Of a stretch of DNA of 64,000 nt, positions 24,947 through 32,749 are shown piece after piece. A program made the translations under genes and the position numbers. Within the stretch, counting starts at the first letter, position 1. Each line of letters opens with the position of its first letter. The notes under the pieces were generated by a model. That model had not been told where the DNA came from. It searched no databases and was given only the letters and a program-made list of their open reading frames with translations. The stretch comes from JACNJF01 sp050288105 (GTDB taxonomy: Bacteria > Pseudomonadota > Gammaproteobacteria > GCA-001735895). The DNA lies in the NCBI GenBank assembly GCA_050288105.1, contig JBNKDE010000008.1, forward strand, positions 62,001-126,000, given 5' to 3'.

Positions 24947-25270
24947 ATGAAAATGCAACATCTATATCTTGTTTTCTGTATCCTTGGAACTATTTTGCCA
25001 TTAGCTCATTTTGTGCCCTGGGTGATCGAAAATGGGCTTGATATTTCGCTGTTTATCCAGCAATTATTTTCAACAGGAATTAGCGCTTTCTTTGCCTGGG
25101 ATGTGATCGTTTCAGCACTGGTGTTGTTATTCTTTATATACAGCGAAGGTAGGCGCCTGCTAATGACAAACCTGTGGTTACCTGTGATCGCAACTTTATG
25201 TGTTGGTGTGTCACTCGGGCTACCGCTGTTTCTCTATTTGAGGCAGTTACAACTGGAAGGTACTAGCTAG
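24947..25270 (+). CDS. DUF2834 family membrane protein
   Basis: 107 residues with three predicted transmembrane segments: LYLVFCILGTILPLAHFVPW, then a segment around AFFAWDVIVSALVLLFFIYS, then LWLPVIATLCVGVSLGLPLF. The AFFAWDVIVSA region and the following basic turn (SEGRRL) match the DUF2834 family of small bacterial inner-membrane proteins, whose function is unknown. It is a stand-alone gene after the Nudix gene, with a 143-bp gap. The Shine-Dalgarno is weak. Confidence 0.82.
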   Translation: MKMQHLYLVFCILGTILPLAHFVPWVIENGLDISLFIQQLFSTGISAFFAWDVIVSALVLLFFIYSEGRRLLMTNLWLPVIATLCVGVSLGLPLFLYLRQLQLEGTS

Positions 25271-25416
25271 AAAAACTGGCGAATTAACAGTCGAGGTTTT
25301 ATTTTTTTGCACAATTCCTGTACTGAATCCTGCAGCGTAAGCTGATTTATTAGCAGGGATTACAGAAGCTAACCTTATTTTACATGTCGATAAACCCTAA
25401 AGAATGCAGGTAAGTG

Positions 25417-26286
25417 ATGACTCAGGCTAAACGGATTTATGCAGTTATTTTGTCCATCGTGCTGGTGTTTTTTTTATTGACCGGTTGCAGTAGTGGCGAT
25501 TCTCCCGGCAACGAAGGTGGGCAACTTACAGATCCTGGTAATCCACCGGTTGCTTCCGGTAGCTGGTATAAGCCTGCGGTATCTGCAAGCTGGCAATGGC
25601 AATTATCGGGAACGGTTAATACGGCTTACAACGTCGATATCTACGACATTGATCTATTTGATTCCACCACTGGCTTAATTCAGCAACTACAGACCTCTGG
25701 TAAAAAGGTTATTTGTTATTTTTCAGGCGGCTCCTACGAAAACTGGCGATCTGATGCGGCCAGTTTTAGTGCTAGCGATTTAGGCAATAACCTGGATGGT
25801 TGGGCGGGCGAACGTTGGCTGGATATTCGTTCTGCTAATGTACTGACAATCATGAAGGAGCGTCTGGATTTAGCCATGCAAAAGGGCTGTGACGGCGTTG
25901 AGCCAGATAATATGGATGGCTATCTAAACAACCCTGGTTTTAATCTTACGGCTGAAGATCAACTGGCCTACAATCGGCAAATTGCAAACGAAGCGCACAA
26001 CCGAGGTCTGTCGGTTGGGCTAAAGAATGATCTTGATCAGATCAATGAACTGGTTGCCTATTTTGATTTTGCAGTGAATGAACAATGTTTTGAATATGCA
26101 GAATGTGACGCACTTGCTGAGTTTATCAATAGTGGTAAAGCAGTATTCAATGCAGAATACAAATCAGTCTATGTGAATGATGCCAACGCCAGAGATACAC
26201 TGTGCAATGAATCTCTGTCGCTACAGTTTAGTACGCTGGTTTTGCCGCTAGCGTTAGATGACGGGTTTCGCTACAGCTGTTTGTGA
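25417..26286 (+). CDS. Lipoprotein of the GH114 / endo-alpha-1,4-polygalactosaminidase-like family
   Basis: An N-terminal lipobox LLTGC (lipidated Cys near residue 24) is followed by a Ser/Gly/Pro linker. The catalytic-type TIM-barrel core starts at WYKPAVSASWQWQLSG. Family motifs include VDIYDIDLFDS, KKVICYFSGGSYENWR, WAGERWLDIRS and the acidic GCDGVEPDNMDGY, whose Glu and Asp are candidate active-site residues, then VNEQCFEYAEC. GH114 enzymes cleave galactosaminogalactan-like polysaccharides, but the family is poorly characterised in bacteria. It is probably anchored in the outer membrane. The neighbouring GGDEF-EAL gene is convergent. Confidence 0.85.
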   Translation: MTQAKRIYAVILSIVLVFFLLTGCSSGDSPGNEGGQLTDPGNPPVASGSWYKPAVSASWQWQLSGTVNTAYNVDIYDIDLFDSTTGLIQQLQTSGKKVICYFSGGSYENWRSDAASFSASDLGNNLDGWAGERWLDIRSANVLTIMKERLDLAMQKGCDGVEPDNMDGYLNNPGFNLTAEDQLAYNRQIANEAHNRGLSVGLKNDLDQINELVAYFDFAVNEQCFEYAECDALAEFINSGKAVFNAEYKSVYVNDANARDTLCNESLSLQFSTLVLPLALDDGFRYSCL

Positions 26287-26312
26287 AAGCAGTATATCGT
26301 CTGTCCTTTGAT

Positions 26313-28622
26313 TTAAACACCTGCTGTCTGTTGTCCGGTAATATAGTTTTCCAGGTCGTTTAGACTTAGAGGTTTAGAGAAATAATACCCCTGTAAAATA
26401 TGGCATCCATATTGTGTGAGCAAATCGACATGGGCTTGTTCTTCAACACCTTCTGCGACGATGTCGACCTTAAGGTAGCGACCAATATCGATTATGATTT
26501 TGGACAGGTGAGCGTGATTTTCATCGACTAATAAATCGCGGATAAAACTCTGGTCAACCTTGAGTTCTGAAATTGGCAAATTACTGACCATGCTCAAAGA
26601 GGAGTACCCTGTGCCGAAATCATCCAGTGAAATACCGATGCCCTGATCGCGCAGCAGTTGAAGCTTTAGAATAATCTTATCACTCTCTTCAATCATGATG
26701 CTTTCAGTTACTTCCAGAACCAGCTGGGCATGCGGAAATTTGAGCTTGTTGATTAGCAGGCTTATATCGGAAATAAAACGCTCTTCAACCAGTTGGCGAA
26801 CAGATACATTGACGGAAAGCTTAAAGCTGGAATGGCAGCGTTCCCAAAAGGCCTGGGTTTCTTCACAGGCTCTTTGCAGGATATACATACCGAGCGGGAT
26901 AATAAAACCCGACTCTTCCGCAATCGGAATAAACTCGTCCGGAAATATCTCACCTAACTGTGGACTATGCCATCTAGCCAGCGCTTCCACACCCGTTACC
27001 GCATTTGTCTGTGCATCGATCTGGGGCTGGTATACCAGATAAAACTCTTCGTTTTCGAGGGCGGTTTTAAACATTTCCTGGATAGTGGATCGACGCTCGA
27101 CTTTTTGATGAAACTCCTGATCAAAAAAAGTAAACCGATCTTTCTGCTTTTTCGCATGATTCAATGCAATGTCGGCATAGCGCAAAAGTTCTTCGGAATT
27201 TTCAGAATCAGTCGGATAAACCGTTACCCCCATGCTGGCACTGATACGTAGCGCGCTATATTCCAGGTCGATAGGCAGCTTTATCAGCTCCAGAACATGC
27301 TGGTAAACCCGCGCGGCTTTTTCAGGCTGGTAGGGAATCATAAGTGCGAATTCATCGCCGCTGAAACGGGCGCAATGTATATCTTTGTCCAGCACTGAGA
27401 CCAGCCGTTTCGCTATCTGTACCAGTACCCGGTCGCCAGTTCTGTGTCCATACAGATCATTAATTGTCTTGAAATTATCCAGATCGATAAAGGCCAGGCA
27501 GAATGGCTTCGATTTGCCGATATAAATGCCGATCTCCTGACTGATGGCAAACCGGTTCATTAATCCGGTTACGCTGTCGTGTTTCGCCTGATATTCCAGC
27601 ACTCGCTGTGCCTGCTTCTCTTTTTTCGCAACATAAAAGAAGAAAAGGTAGAGCACAGTCCAGAACAACAGCGTACCAAGCGCGATTTTCCCTGCAATGG
27701 GATAAAAGCCCCTGATCGCTTCACGATGCGCGCGAGTCAATGAAATATAGACTTCGTATCTGGGAATATAGGTCACCGAGATATAGCGCAGATTCCCATC
27801 GCGGTCGACATAGGGTTGCAGTATGCGTTGATTACCTTTGAGCTTGCGCAAATTAAACTGCTCAACTACTGCCTCCGGTAACGGCGCCTTGAAATAAACC
27901 GTATCACGTGGGTACTCAACTTTGTAATCCAGCATGACAAAATCACTGGATATTACCGCCGAAGTGATATCCCCCGGAATGTTGTCATGGTGGAACAAGG
28001 CATTTCCACTTTCGGCATCGTACCAGGACACCACAACATACTGCTGTCCGGTAGGCGTTCTAAACGCAAGGCGTAAAGGCAGAATCCATTTGTCGAAGAA
28101 AGGGTTATAGTAGGTATGGCCTAACACCATTTGGTCACGATTCAGCGTCTTCAGGAAAGTTGCAGAGGTCGCCTCATTTTGTATCAGGTTAGGGAACTTC
28201 TCGTTGCCATGATGGGTTGAGACGATTAATTTCCCGCTCGAATCAAAAAGCCCGATACCGATCACATTCGGGGTATTTTTCACCAGTGAATCCAGTAAAT
28301 TCATCGAACGCTCTGGATACGTGATCCCATCTATTTCGACCAGACGGTCAGAAAGAATCTTTAGTACTGACTCCTGTGCAAACAACCGCGATTCCACCCA
28401 GCCCTCTTTGACGAGGGTATTAAACTGGTCAAGATCGCGAAACTTATTTTCCAGTACATCATTATAAAAATAGCGTGCCAGTGCGAGCGACAAAACCAGG
28501 GTCATAAACGATAACAACCAGAACAGTCGCCACAACGGCGTGATATTTTTTATTTCAACAAACTTCATGCATAAAAAATCAGAATAGCGGGAATGAATTG
28601 AGTTTAGCGCAAATTTATCCAT
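26313..28622 (-). CDS. Membrane-anchored GGDEF-EAL cyclic-di-GMP protein
   Basis: 769 residues with a periplasmic sensor region between two membrane segments (about 30-52 and 305-330), then a GGDEF domain and an EAL domain. The GGDEF site reads SGDEF (near residue 424), a one-residue variant often still active. The EAL domain is intact: EALARW (about 547), EVTES, and DDFGTGYSSLS with KVDQSFI. The protein is therefore probably a phosphodiesterase, perhaps bifunctional. An alternative start at 28568 (MKFVEIKN) is possible. It is convergent with the GH114-like lipoprotein gene. Confidence 0.93.
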   Translation of the reverse strand: MDKFALNSIHSRYSDFLCMKFVEIKNITPLWRLFWLLSFMTLVLSLALARYFYNDVLENKFRDLDQFNTLVKEGWVESRLFAQESVLKILSDRLVEIDGITYPERSMNLLDSLVKNTPNVIGIGLFDSSGKLIVSTHHGNEKFPNLIQNEATSATFLKTLNRDQMVLGHTYYNPFFDKWILPLRLAFRTPTGQQYVVVSWYDAESGNALFHHDNIPGDITSAVISSDFVMLDYKVEYPRDTVYFKAPLPEAVVEQFNLRKLKGNQRILQPYVDRDGNLRYISVTYIPRYEVYISLTRAHREAIRGFYPIAGKIALGTLLFWTVLYLFFFYVAKKEKQAQRVLEYQAKHDSVTGLMNRFAISQEIGIYIGKSKPFCLAFIDLDNFKTINDLYGHRTGDRVLVQIAKRLVSVLDKDIHCARFSGDEFALMIPYQPEKAARVYQHVLELIKLPIDLEYSALRISASMGVTVYPTDSENSEELLRYADIALNHAKKQKDRFTFFDQEFHQKVERRSTIQEMFKTALENEEFYLVYQPQIDAQTNAVTGVEALARWHSPQLGEIFPDEFIPIAEESGFIIPLGMYILQRACEETQAFWERCHSSFKLSVNVSVRQLVEERFISDISLLINKLKFPHAQLVLEVTESIMIEESDKIILKLQLLRDQGIGISLDDFGTGYSSLSMVSNLPISELKVDQSFIRDLLVDENHAHLSKIIIDIGRYLKVDIVAEGVEEQAHVDLLTQYGCHILQGYYFSKPLSLNDLENYITGQQTAGV

Positions 28623-28789
28623 AAATTATATACGGATATTCTCTATATTCAGAAATGAAATTACCCCTGTCATTCGCCGTTGCTAAATAACAGCATCAAT
28701 GTCGCTAAACGCATATTGACTGCTGTACATACACCAGGCACAGACGATAATAATGTTAATCCAACTTTCCCGTTCAAGGGCCTTATCTA

Positions 28790-29137
28790 ATGGAAAAAGC
28801 AATAGTAGTAGTATTACTGGCTGTGTCGTTGCTGGCACTCACCAATGCGGCCACTGTCTACAGGCGCAGTTACTATCTGGAATCAAAAGACCGCGTCAAT
28901 CTGGAACGCTTAATTGACAATATTGAGCAACTTGATCGTGAACGTCTACTGGGTTTGAGCCAGCGCCTGGTTACCATTAGTAAATCTGATTTCGGGATTT
29001 TGCTTCTATTGAACAGGGAGTTTCGTCGTGCTGTGCTATGGCTCGGACTGAGTCTGGTTTCATTCCTGCTGTATGTGCTTTACCTGGAGATAAGGCGTTT
29101 TCAGCAGCAGCGAGCGGTGGTTAAAGGTGAAGGGTAG
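28790..29137 (+). CDS. Small membrane protein, unknown function
   Basis: 115 residues. An N-terminal hydrophobic helix (IVVVLLAVSLLALTNAATVY) is followed by a charged helical stretch (SKDRVNLERLIDNIEQLDRE), a second membrane segment (VLWLGLSLVSFLLYVLYLEI) and a basic tail. Both ends of the loop are charged, as in small envelope scaffolds. I do not recognise the family. The region after it (29138-29865) is mostly gene debris. Confidence 0.6.
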   Translation: MEKAIVVVLLAVSLLALTNAATVYRRSYYLESKDRVNLERLIDNIEQLDRERLLGLSQRLVTISKSDFGILLLLNREFRRAVLWLGLSLVSFLLYVLYLEIRRFQQQRAVVKGEG

Positions 29138-29218
29138 TTGGGGCTGTCGCTTTTATAATCAACGGTTTAGAAAGTACTTTTCAGGTTCCTTTAGCAGGAG
29201 ATTTTATTTTCTAGTGCT

Positions 29219-29425
29219 TCAGCGTCGGTTCATCCGGGAATAATGCCAGCAGCTCTTCATGACCGATAAATCGATTGACTTCCTTGTGCTGGTCCCAGAT
29301 TTTATCCCGGCGTTCATCGGTTAACTCAAAGCCTTCGGGCTGTAACATGGGTTCTTTAAGTTACAGGTCCATGAATTTAAGTCAGTTTCTTCAAAGTACC
29401 CGCATTGTAATGATTCTGCTGTAAC
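29219..29425 (-). pseudogene. Decayed copy of the small-protein / acyltransferase junction at 32.5-32.8 kb
   Basis: Nucleotides here match 32575-32800 closely, including the stretches CCGATAAATCGATTGAC, GGTCCCAGATTTTATCCC and ATGAATTTAAGTCAGTTT, with a deletion of about 40 bp after GCCTTCGGGC. On the minus strand it would encode a damaged version of the 74-residue protein (EVNRFIGHEELL retained) plus the last residues of the acyltransferase fusion (the HYNT-LKKLT end). The reading frame is broken and no start or promoter is evident. Seen directly by comparison within the window. Confidence 0.88.
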
Positions 29426-29442
29426 AAGACCGAGCAATCACC

Positions 29443-29608
29443 TGATGGCCTTGATGAACTCATCAAACGTCTGCATGCATTAAAAACCGAAAAATATGAG
29501 GCCTTGTTAGAAAAAAAGTGATTCCTCTAAGGCCGGGTGTGAAATGGTTGCTCAGCTGGATACTATTGTCACCTATAACGGCTATACCTGTAATGATGAC
29601 TTCCAGCC
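29443..29608 (+). pseudogene. Internally deleted relic of a CbbY-like HAD gene
   Basis: 29443-29550 corresponds to the intact HAD gene at about 23713-23814: LDELIKRLHALKTEKYEALL is nearly identical to the intact LDDLIKRLHALKTEKYVSLL. One frameshift follows at the A-run near 29511-29517, then IPLRPGVKWL. At about 29549 the homology jumps to the HAD C-terminal segment (AQLDTIVTYNGYT, intact at 24076-24120). About 260 bp of the gene body is missing, as are the whole N-terminal region and the catalytic aspartates, so it cannot be functional. Confidence 0.9.
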
Positions 29609-29681
29609 GGGGTTTGAAGGTGTCCATATGGACACAGCGCTGCGTCATACTGATCGTAAGGTCGAATGGATTCAGGTTTAA
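29609..29681 (+). pseudogene. Relic of the 3' end of a Nudix gene
   Basis: The frame GFEGVHMDTALRHTDRKVEW followed by IQV and a TAA stop at 29679-29681 aligns with the C terminus of the intact Nudix protein (EFTGVHTATAIRHADRSVEW at 24730-24795). It directly follows the HAD relic, in the same order as the intact HAD-Nudix pair at 23.5-24.8 kb but with the intervening sequence deleted. The stop codon is preserved; everything upstream of the last 25 or so codons is gone. Confidence 0.9.
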
Positions 29682-29773
29682 ATCCAGGTCAGTTCAGGGA
29701 GTTGAGCGATGCAATATATGACCCAGTCCTCAAAATAGTGAAAGCATAAATAAAAAATATACCCTTTGATTTT

Positions 29774-29837
29774 TGCAAGATGTATCCTATAAAAATTGTA
29801 GGAAATGTCCTACAGACACCGTAAGTCATGTCTTACA
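29774..29837 (+). promoter_or_regulatory. Three tandem 18-bp dyads, 23-bp period, before the carbonic anhydrase gene
   Basis: Site 1, 29774-29791: TGCAAGA-TGTA-TCCTATA. Site 2, 29797-29814: TGTAGGA-AATG-TCCTACA (perfect). Site 3, 29820-29837: CGTAAGT-CATG-TCTTACA. All share a 7-4-7 inverted-repeat design with consensus YGYARGW-N4-TCYTAYA. Successive sites are exactly 23 bp apart with 5-bp gaps. The array ends 28 bp before the ATG at 29866. Repeated, evenly phased dyads suggest an operator array for a dimeric regulator, which I cannot identify. Confidence 0.75.
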
Positions 29838-29865
29838 AATAGAAAGTGATTAAGGGGGGCCTTGA

Positions 29866-30720
29866 ATGAATCACTATCAGATATTTTCCAGATCAATACT
29901 CTATTCTTTAGTGTTGATTACACTTCAATTTCTTAGTTTTAATACCACAGCCAGCGATAATGTGGCTGAAAAACATGGCTTACACTGGGGTTATAGCGGG
30001 GCTGCAGGACCAGAAGAATGGGGAAACCTGTCGGAAAAGTTCGCGCTCTGTCTCAGCGGTAAGCGCCAGTCACCGGTCAATATTCTGAATGAAGTTAGCG
30101 CTGATTTATATCCTCTGGTATTTAAGTATCAACCGGTTCCTTTGCAGGTCTTGAATAACGGCCATACGCTTCAGGCGAATTACAGCAGCCTGGGAAGCGA
30201 GGCAAGTGTCAAGATTGGTGGTGCGACTTACCCGGTTCACACTCAGGATGTTTATAACAGTACCTTGATGCTCGGTGATGTACCCTACAAGTTGCTCCAG
30301 TTTCATTTTCATACACCAAGTGAACATGCGCGTGATGGACAACGATACCCCATGGAAGTCCACCTGGTGCACAAGAGTGCAGATGGCAATCTGGCGGTAG
30401 TTGGTGTTTTTCTTCGACGCGGAAGTGAGAACCCAACGCTTGCCAAGGTTCTAAACAACGTTTCAAGCGAAATTAATCAGCTGACCCGGGTAAACAATAT
30501 CCAGATTAATGCAGCTGATTTACTACCTGACAGCCGTGAACGATTTCATTATTACGGTTCTTTAACCACACCGCCCTGCAGTGAAAACGTCAACTGGTTT
30601 GTGATGAAAACACCGATACAGGCTTCGTCTGCTCAAATCAATCAATTTGAAAATTTGATCGGTAAAAATGCTCGCCCACTGCAGCCTATGCACTGGCGCA
30701 CCATGCTGACATCCGAATAA
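29866..30720 (+). CDS. Alpha-type carbonic anhydrase, exported
   Basis: Zinc enzyme interconverting CO2 and bicarbonate in the periplasm. A hydrophobic signal peptide covers about residues 10-30. The mature domain has HWGYSG, then SGKRQSPVNI, the two zinc histidines in LQFHFHTPSEH (about 146-148), the third zinc His in MEVHLVHKS (about 165), and YYGSLTTPPCSENVNWFVMK with the substrate-pocket Thr-Thr. 284 residues is slightly longer than most bacterial alpha enzymes. A purine-rich Shine-Dalgarno (AAGGGGGG at 29852-29859) and the triple dyad array lie upstream. A chemoreceptor gene follows 20 bp later, possibly co-transcribed. Confidence 0.95.
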   Translation: MNHYQIFSRSILYSLVLITLQFLSFNTTASDNVAEKHGLHWGYSGAAGPEEWGNLSEKFALCLSGKRQSPVNILNEVSADLYPLVFKYQPVPLQVLNNGHTLQANYSSLGSEASVKIGGATYPVHTQDVYNSTLMLGDVPYKLLQFHFHTPSEHARDGQRYPMEVHLVHKSADGNLAVVGVFLRRGSENPTLAKVLNNVSSEINQLTRVNNIQINAADLLPDSRERFHYYGSLTTPPCSENVNWFVMKTPIQASSAQINQFENLIGKNARPLQPMHWRTMLTSE

Positions 30721-30740
30721 AGACTGAATGACCTGGAGTT

Positions 30741-32426
30741 ATGATCATGAAAAGTTTGCTAAATAATTTATCCCTGAAGGCAAAGCTGTTAGGTTTTTCC
30801 GCTATATTGATTGCCTTGCTGATTATCAGTTCTGTGTATGCGATCACTGCTATGAATAATATTGGGCATGAGTTGTCCAGTATTGCCGAAGAAGATATCC
30901 CCCTTACCGAAAAGCTGACTCAGATAACCATTCACCAACTGGAACAGGCAATACAGTTTGAACGAGCCATGCAGCATGGCCTGTTTTTAAAGTCAGATGA
31001 CACTGCTTTGGCTCATTTCCAGAAAGCGATAACAGCCTTCGATGAGGGAACAGAAATGGTGGAAGATGAGCTTGCTAAGGCGGAGCAGTTTGCTGAAGCT
31101 GCTTTGAAAAAACTCAGTCAGGAGGATCGTCAGGAGTTTATGCAAGTGGATCGTTCGCTTAAGGATATTGACGCAGCCCATAAAAAATTCACAGATCACG
31201 CCCATGAAGTATTCATAGCGCTAGCAAAAGGAGATGTTCATCATGCCGAGCAGCTGGCCGCTAAAATTGAACAGGAAGAGGAGGAACTGGATCAATCTCT
31301 AGAGTCCCTGGCAACACAGGTCGGTAGATTTACTGAAGCAAGTGCCAAACAGGCTGAAGCGCATGAGCAAGCTGCTGTTAGCATGCTGATTATCATCATT
31401 GTGATTAGTGCAGCCTTTGGTGTGATTTTTAGTTGGTTATTCGCCACTTCTATTGTCTCCGCGTTGCGCAAGGCGACAGTCGTTGCATCTGGTGACCTTA
31501 CCCAGGAAATTGTTGTAACCAGTAATGATGAAGTCGGTGAGTTGCTTACAGCGATCAACGGCTTGCGCCATAAATTACTCAATATGCTTTCAGATATCTC
31601 TGGCACCACCGCTCAGCTTTCTTCGGCTTCTGAAGAGTTATCCGCAATAACAGCTCAAACCAGCACAGCCATTGAAACTCAGCATATGGAGACTGAACAG
31701 GTAGCAACAGCAATGAGTGAAATGACTGCAACTGTTCAACAGGTAGCGGCCAATATCAATCAAACTGCCGATGCAACTACTGCTGCAAGTAATCAAACCA
31801 ACGAGGGCAGTCAGGTGGTTGAGAAAACGATTCTTCAGATCAACAAACTGGCGGATCAGGTTGACACTTCTTCAAATACTATTCACCAACTTGAGCAACA
31901 AAGTGAAGCGATCAGTGCTGTGCTTGTTGTTATCAAAGGCATCGCAGAACAAACCAATCTGCTAGCACTTAATGCTGCCATAGAAGCTGCGCGCGCGGGA
32001 GAACAGGGCAGAGGTTTTGCGGTTGTTGCTGATGAAGTACGGACATTAGCCAGTCGAACCCGTGAATCTACCGATGAAATCAATGAAATGATTGAAAAGC
32101 TACAGAGTGGTTCACGTGAGGCTGTTGCTGTCATGGAGCAAAGCCGTGAGGAAGCACAAGTAGCCGTGGAATTTGCAAAGCAAACTGGAGACGCCCTGGC
32201 CTCTATCACCCAGGCAGTTTCACAGATCAATGAAATGTCGACTCAGATTGCCAGTGCCGCGGTAGAGCAGGGCGCTGTTTCTGAAGAGATCAATCGAAAT
32301 ATCGTTAAGATTAACAGTATGTCGAATCAGACCGCTGATGGTGCAAAGGAAACCGCTATAGCCAATCAGGATCTTGCGCGTATGGCAACCAAACTAAACG
32401 AGTTAGTTGGGCAGTTTACGGTTTAA
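30741..32426 (+). CDS. Methyl-accepting chemotaxis protein
   Basis: 561-residue inner-membrane chemoreceptor. The N-terminal membrane helix (LLGFSAILIALLIISSVYAI) precedes a periplasmic helical sensor region of about 170 residues, probably a 4HB-type bundle. A second membrane segment (AAVSMLIIIIVISAAFGVIF, about 213-232) leads into HAMP (ATVVASGDLTQEIVV). The signalling hairpin contains the invariant EQTNLLALNAAIEAARAGEQ tip followed by GRGFAVVADEVRTLASRT. The ligand is unknown. It starts 20 bp after the carbonic anhydrase stop, so a shared transcript is likely. The start may be the first or third codon (both ATG). Confidence 0.95.
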   Translation: MIMKSLLNNLSLKAKLLGFSAILIALLIISSVYAITAMNNIGHELSSIAEEDIPLTEKLTQITIHQLEQAIQFERAMQHGLFLKSDDTALAHFQKAITAFDEGTEMVEDELAKAEQFAEAALKKLSQEDRQEFMQVDRSLKDIDAAHKKFTDHAHEVFIALAKGDVHHAEQLAAKIEQEEEELDQSLESLATQVGRFTEASAKQAEAHEQAAVSMLIIIIVISAAFGVIFSWLFATSIVSALRKATVVASGDLTQEIVVTSNDEVGELLTAINGLRHKLLNMLSDISGTTAQLSSASEELSAITAQTSTAIETQHMETEQVATAMSEMTATVQQVAANINQTADATTAASNQTNEGSQVVEKTILQINKLADQVDTSSNTIHQLEQQSEAISAVLVVIKGIAEQTNLLALNAAIEAARAGEQGRGFAVVADEVRTLASRTRESTDEINEMIEKLQSGSREAVAVMEQSREEAQVAVEFAKQTGDALASITQAVSQINEMSTQIASAAVEQGAVSEEINRNIVKINSMSNQTADGAKETAIANQDLARMATKLNELVGQFTV

Positions 32427-32520
32427 GGAAGGTCAATTTACTCGCTTTTGTGCCTGTTTCAACTCTTCATTAGTGTTAGCAGGCCCTGTCCTGTATATGG
32501 AGCAGGCCTGGAGGGCAGGG

Positions 32521-32745
32521 TTAGATATTACCTTCTTTAGGCAATATTTTTTTCTGTTTTAGTGCGGCTTCTTCTGGAAACATTTGAAGTAATTCTTCAT
32601 GCCCGATAAATCGATTGACCTCTTTGTGCAGGTCCCAGATTTTATCCCATTTTTCATCAGTTAATTCAAAGCCTTCGGGCAGTATGCATACCGCATCATT
32701 GTTGAAGTCGGTCAGTACCTTGGGTTCTTTAAGTTTCCGGATCAT
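32521..32745 (-). CDS. Small acidic/basic protein coupled to the acyltransferase fusion, unknown function
   Basis: 74 residues: an N-terminal basic segment (MIRKLKEPKVLTD), then CILPEGFELTDEKWDKIWDL and EVNRFIGHEELLQMFPEEA, ending in a Lys-rich tail. No signal peptide or membrane helix. The ATG at 32745 lies 4 bp after the stop of the upstream 776-residue gene, indicating translational coupling. A decayed second copy of this same junction survives at 29219-29425, so the pair once existed in two copies. I do not recognise the family. Confidence 0.78.
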   Translation of the reverse strand: MIRKLKEPKVLTDFNNDAVCILPEGFELTDEKWDKIWDLHKEVNRFIGHEELLQMFPEEAALKQKKILPKEGNI

Positions 32746-32749
32746 GAAT

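Noticed and set aside
29518..29721. 67-codon plus-strand reading frame in the relic region
   Set aside because: It reads out of frame through the HAD and Nudix relics; no start signal.
32480..32520. Terminator after the chemoreceptor gene
   Set aside because: CAGGCC/GGCCTG and CCCTG/CAGGG can pair in competing ways and no T tract follows; left uncalled.
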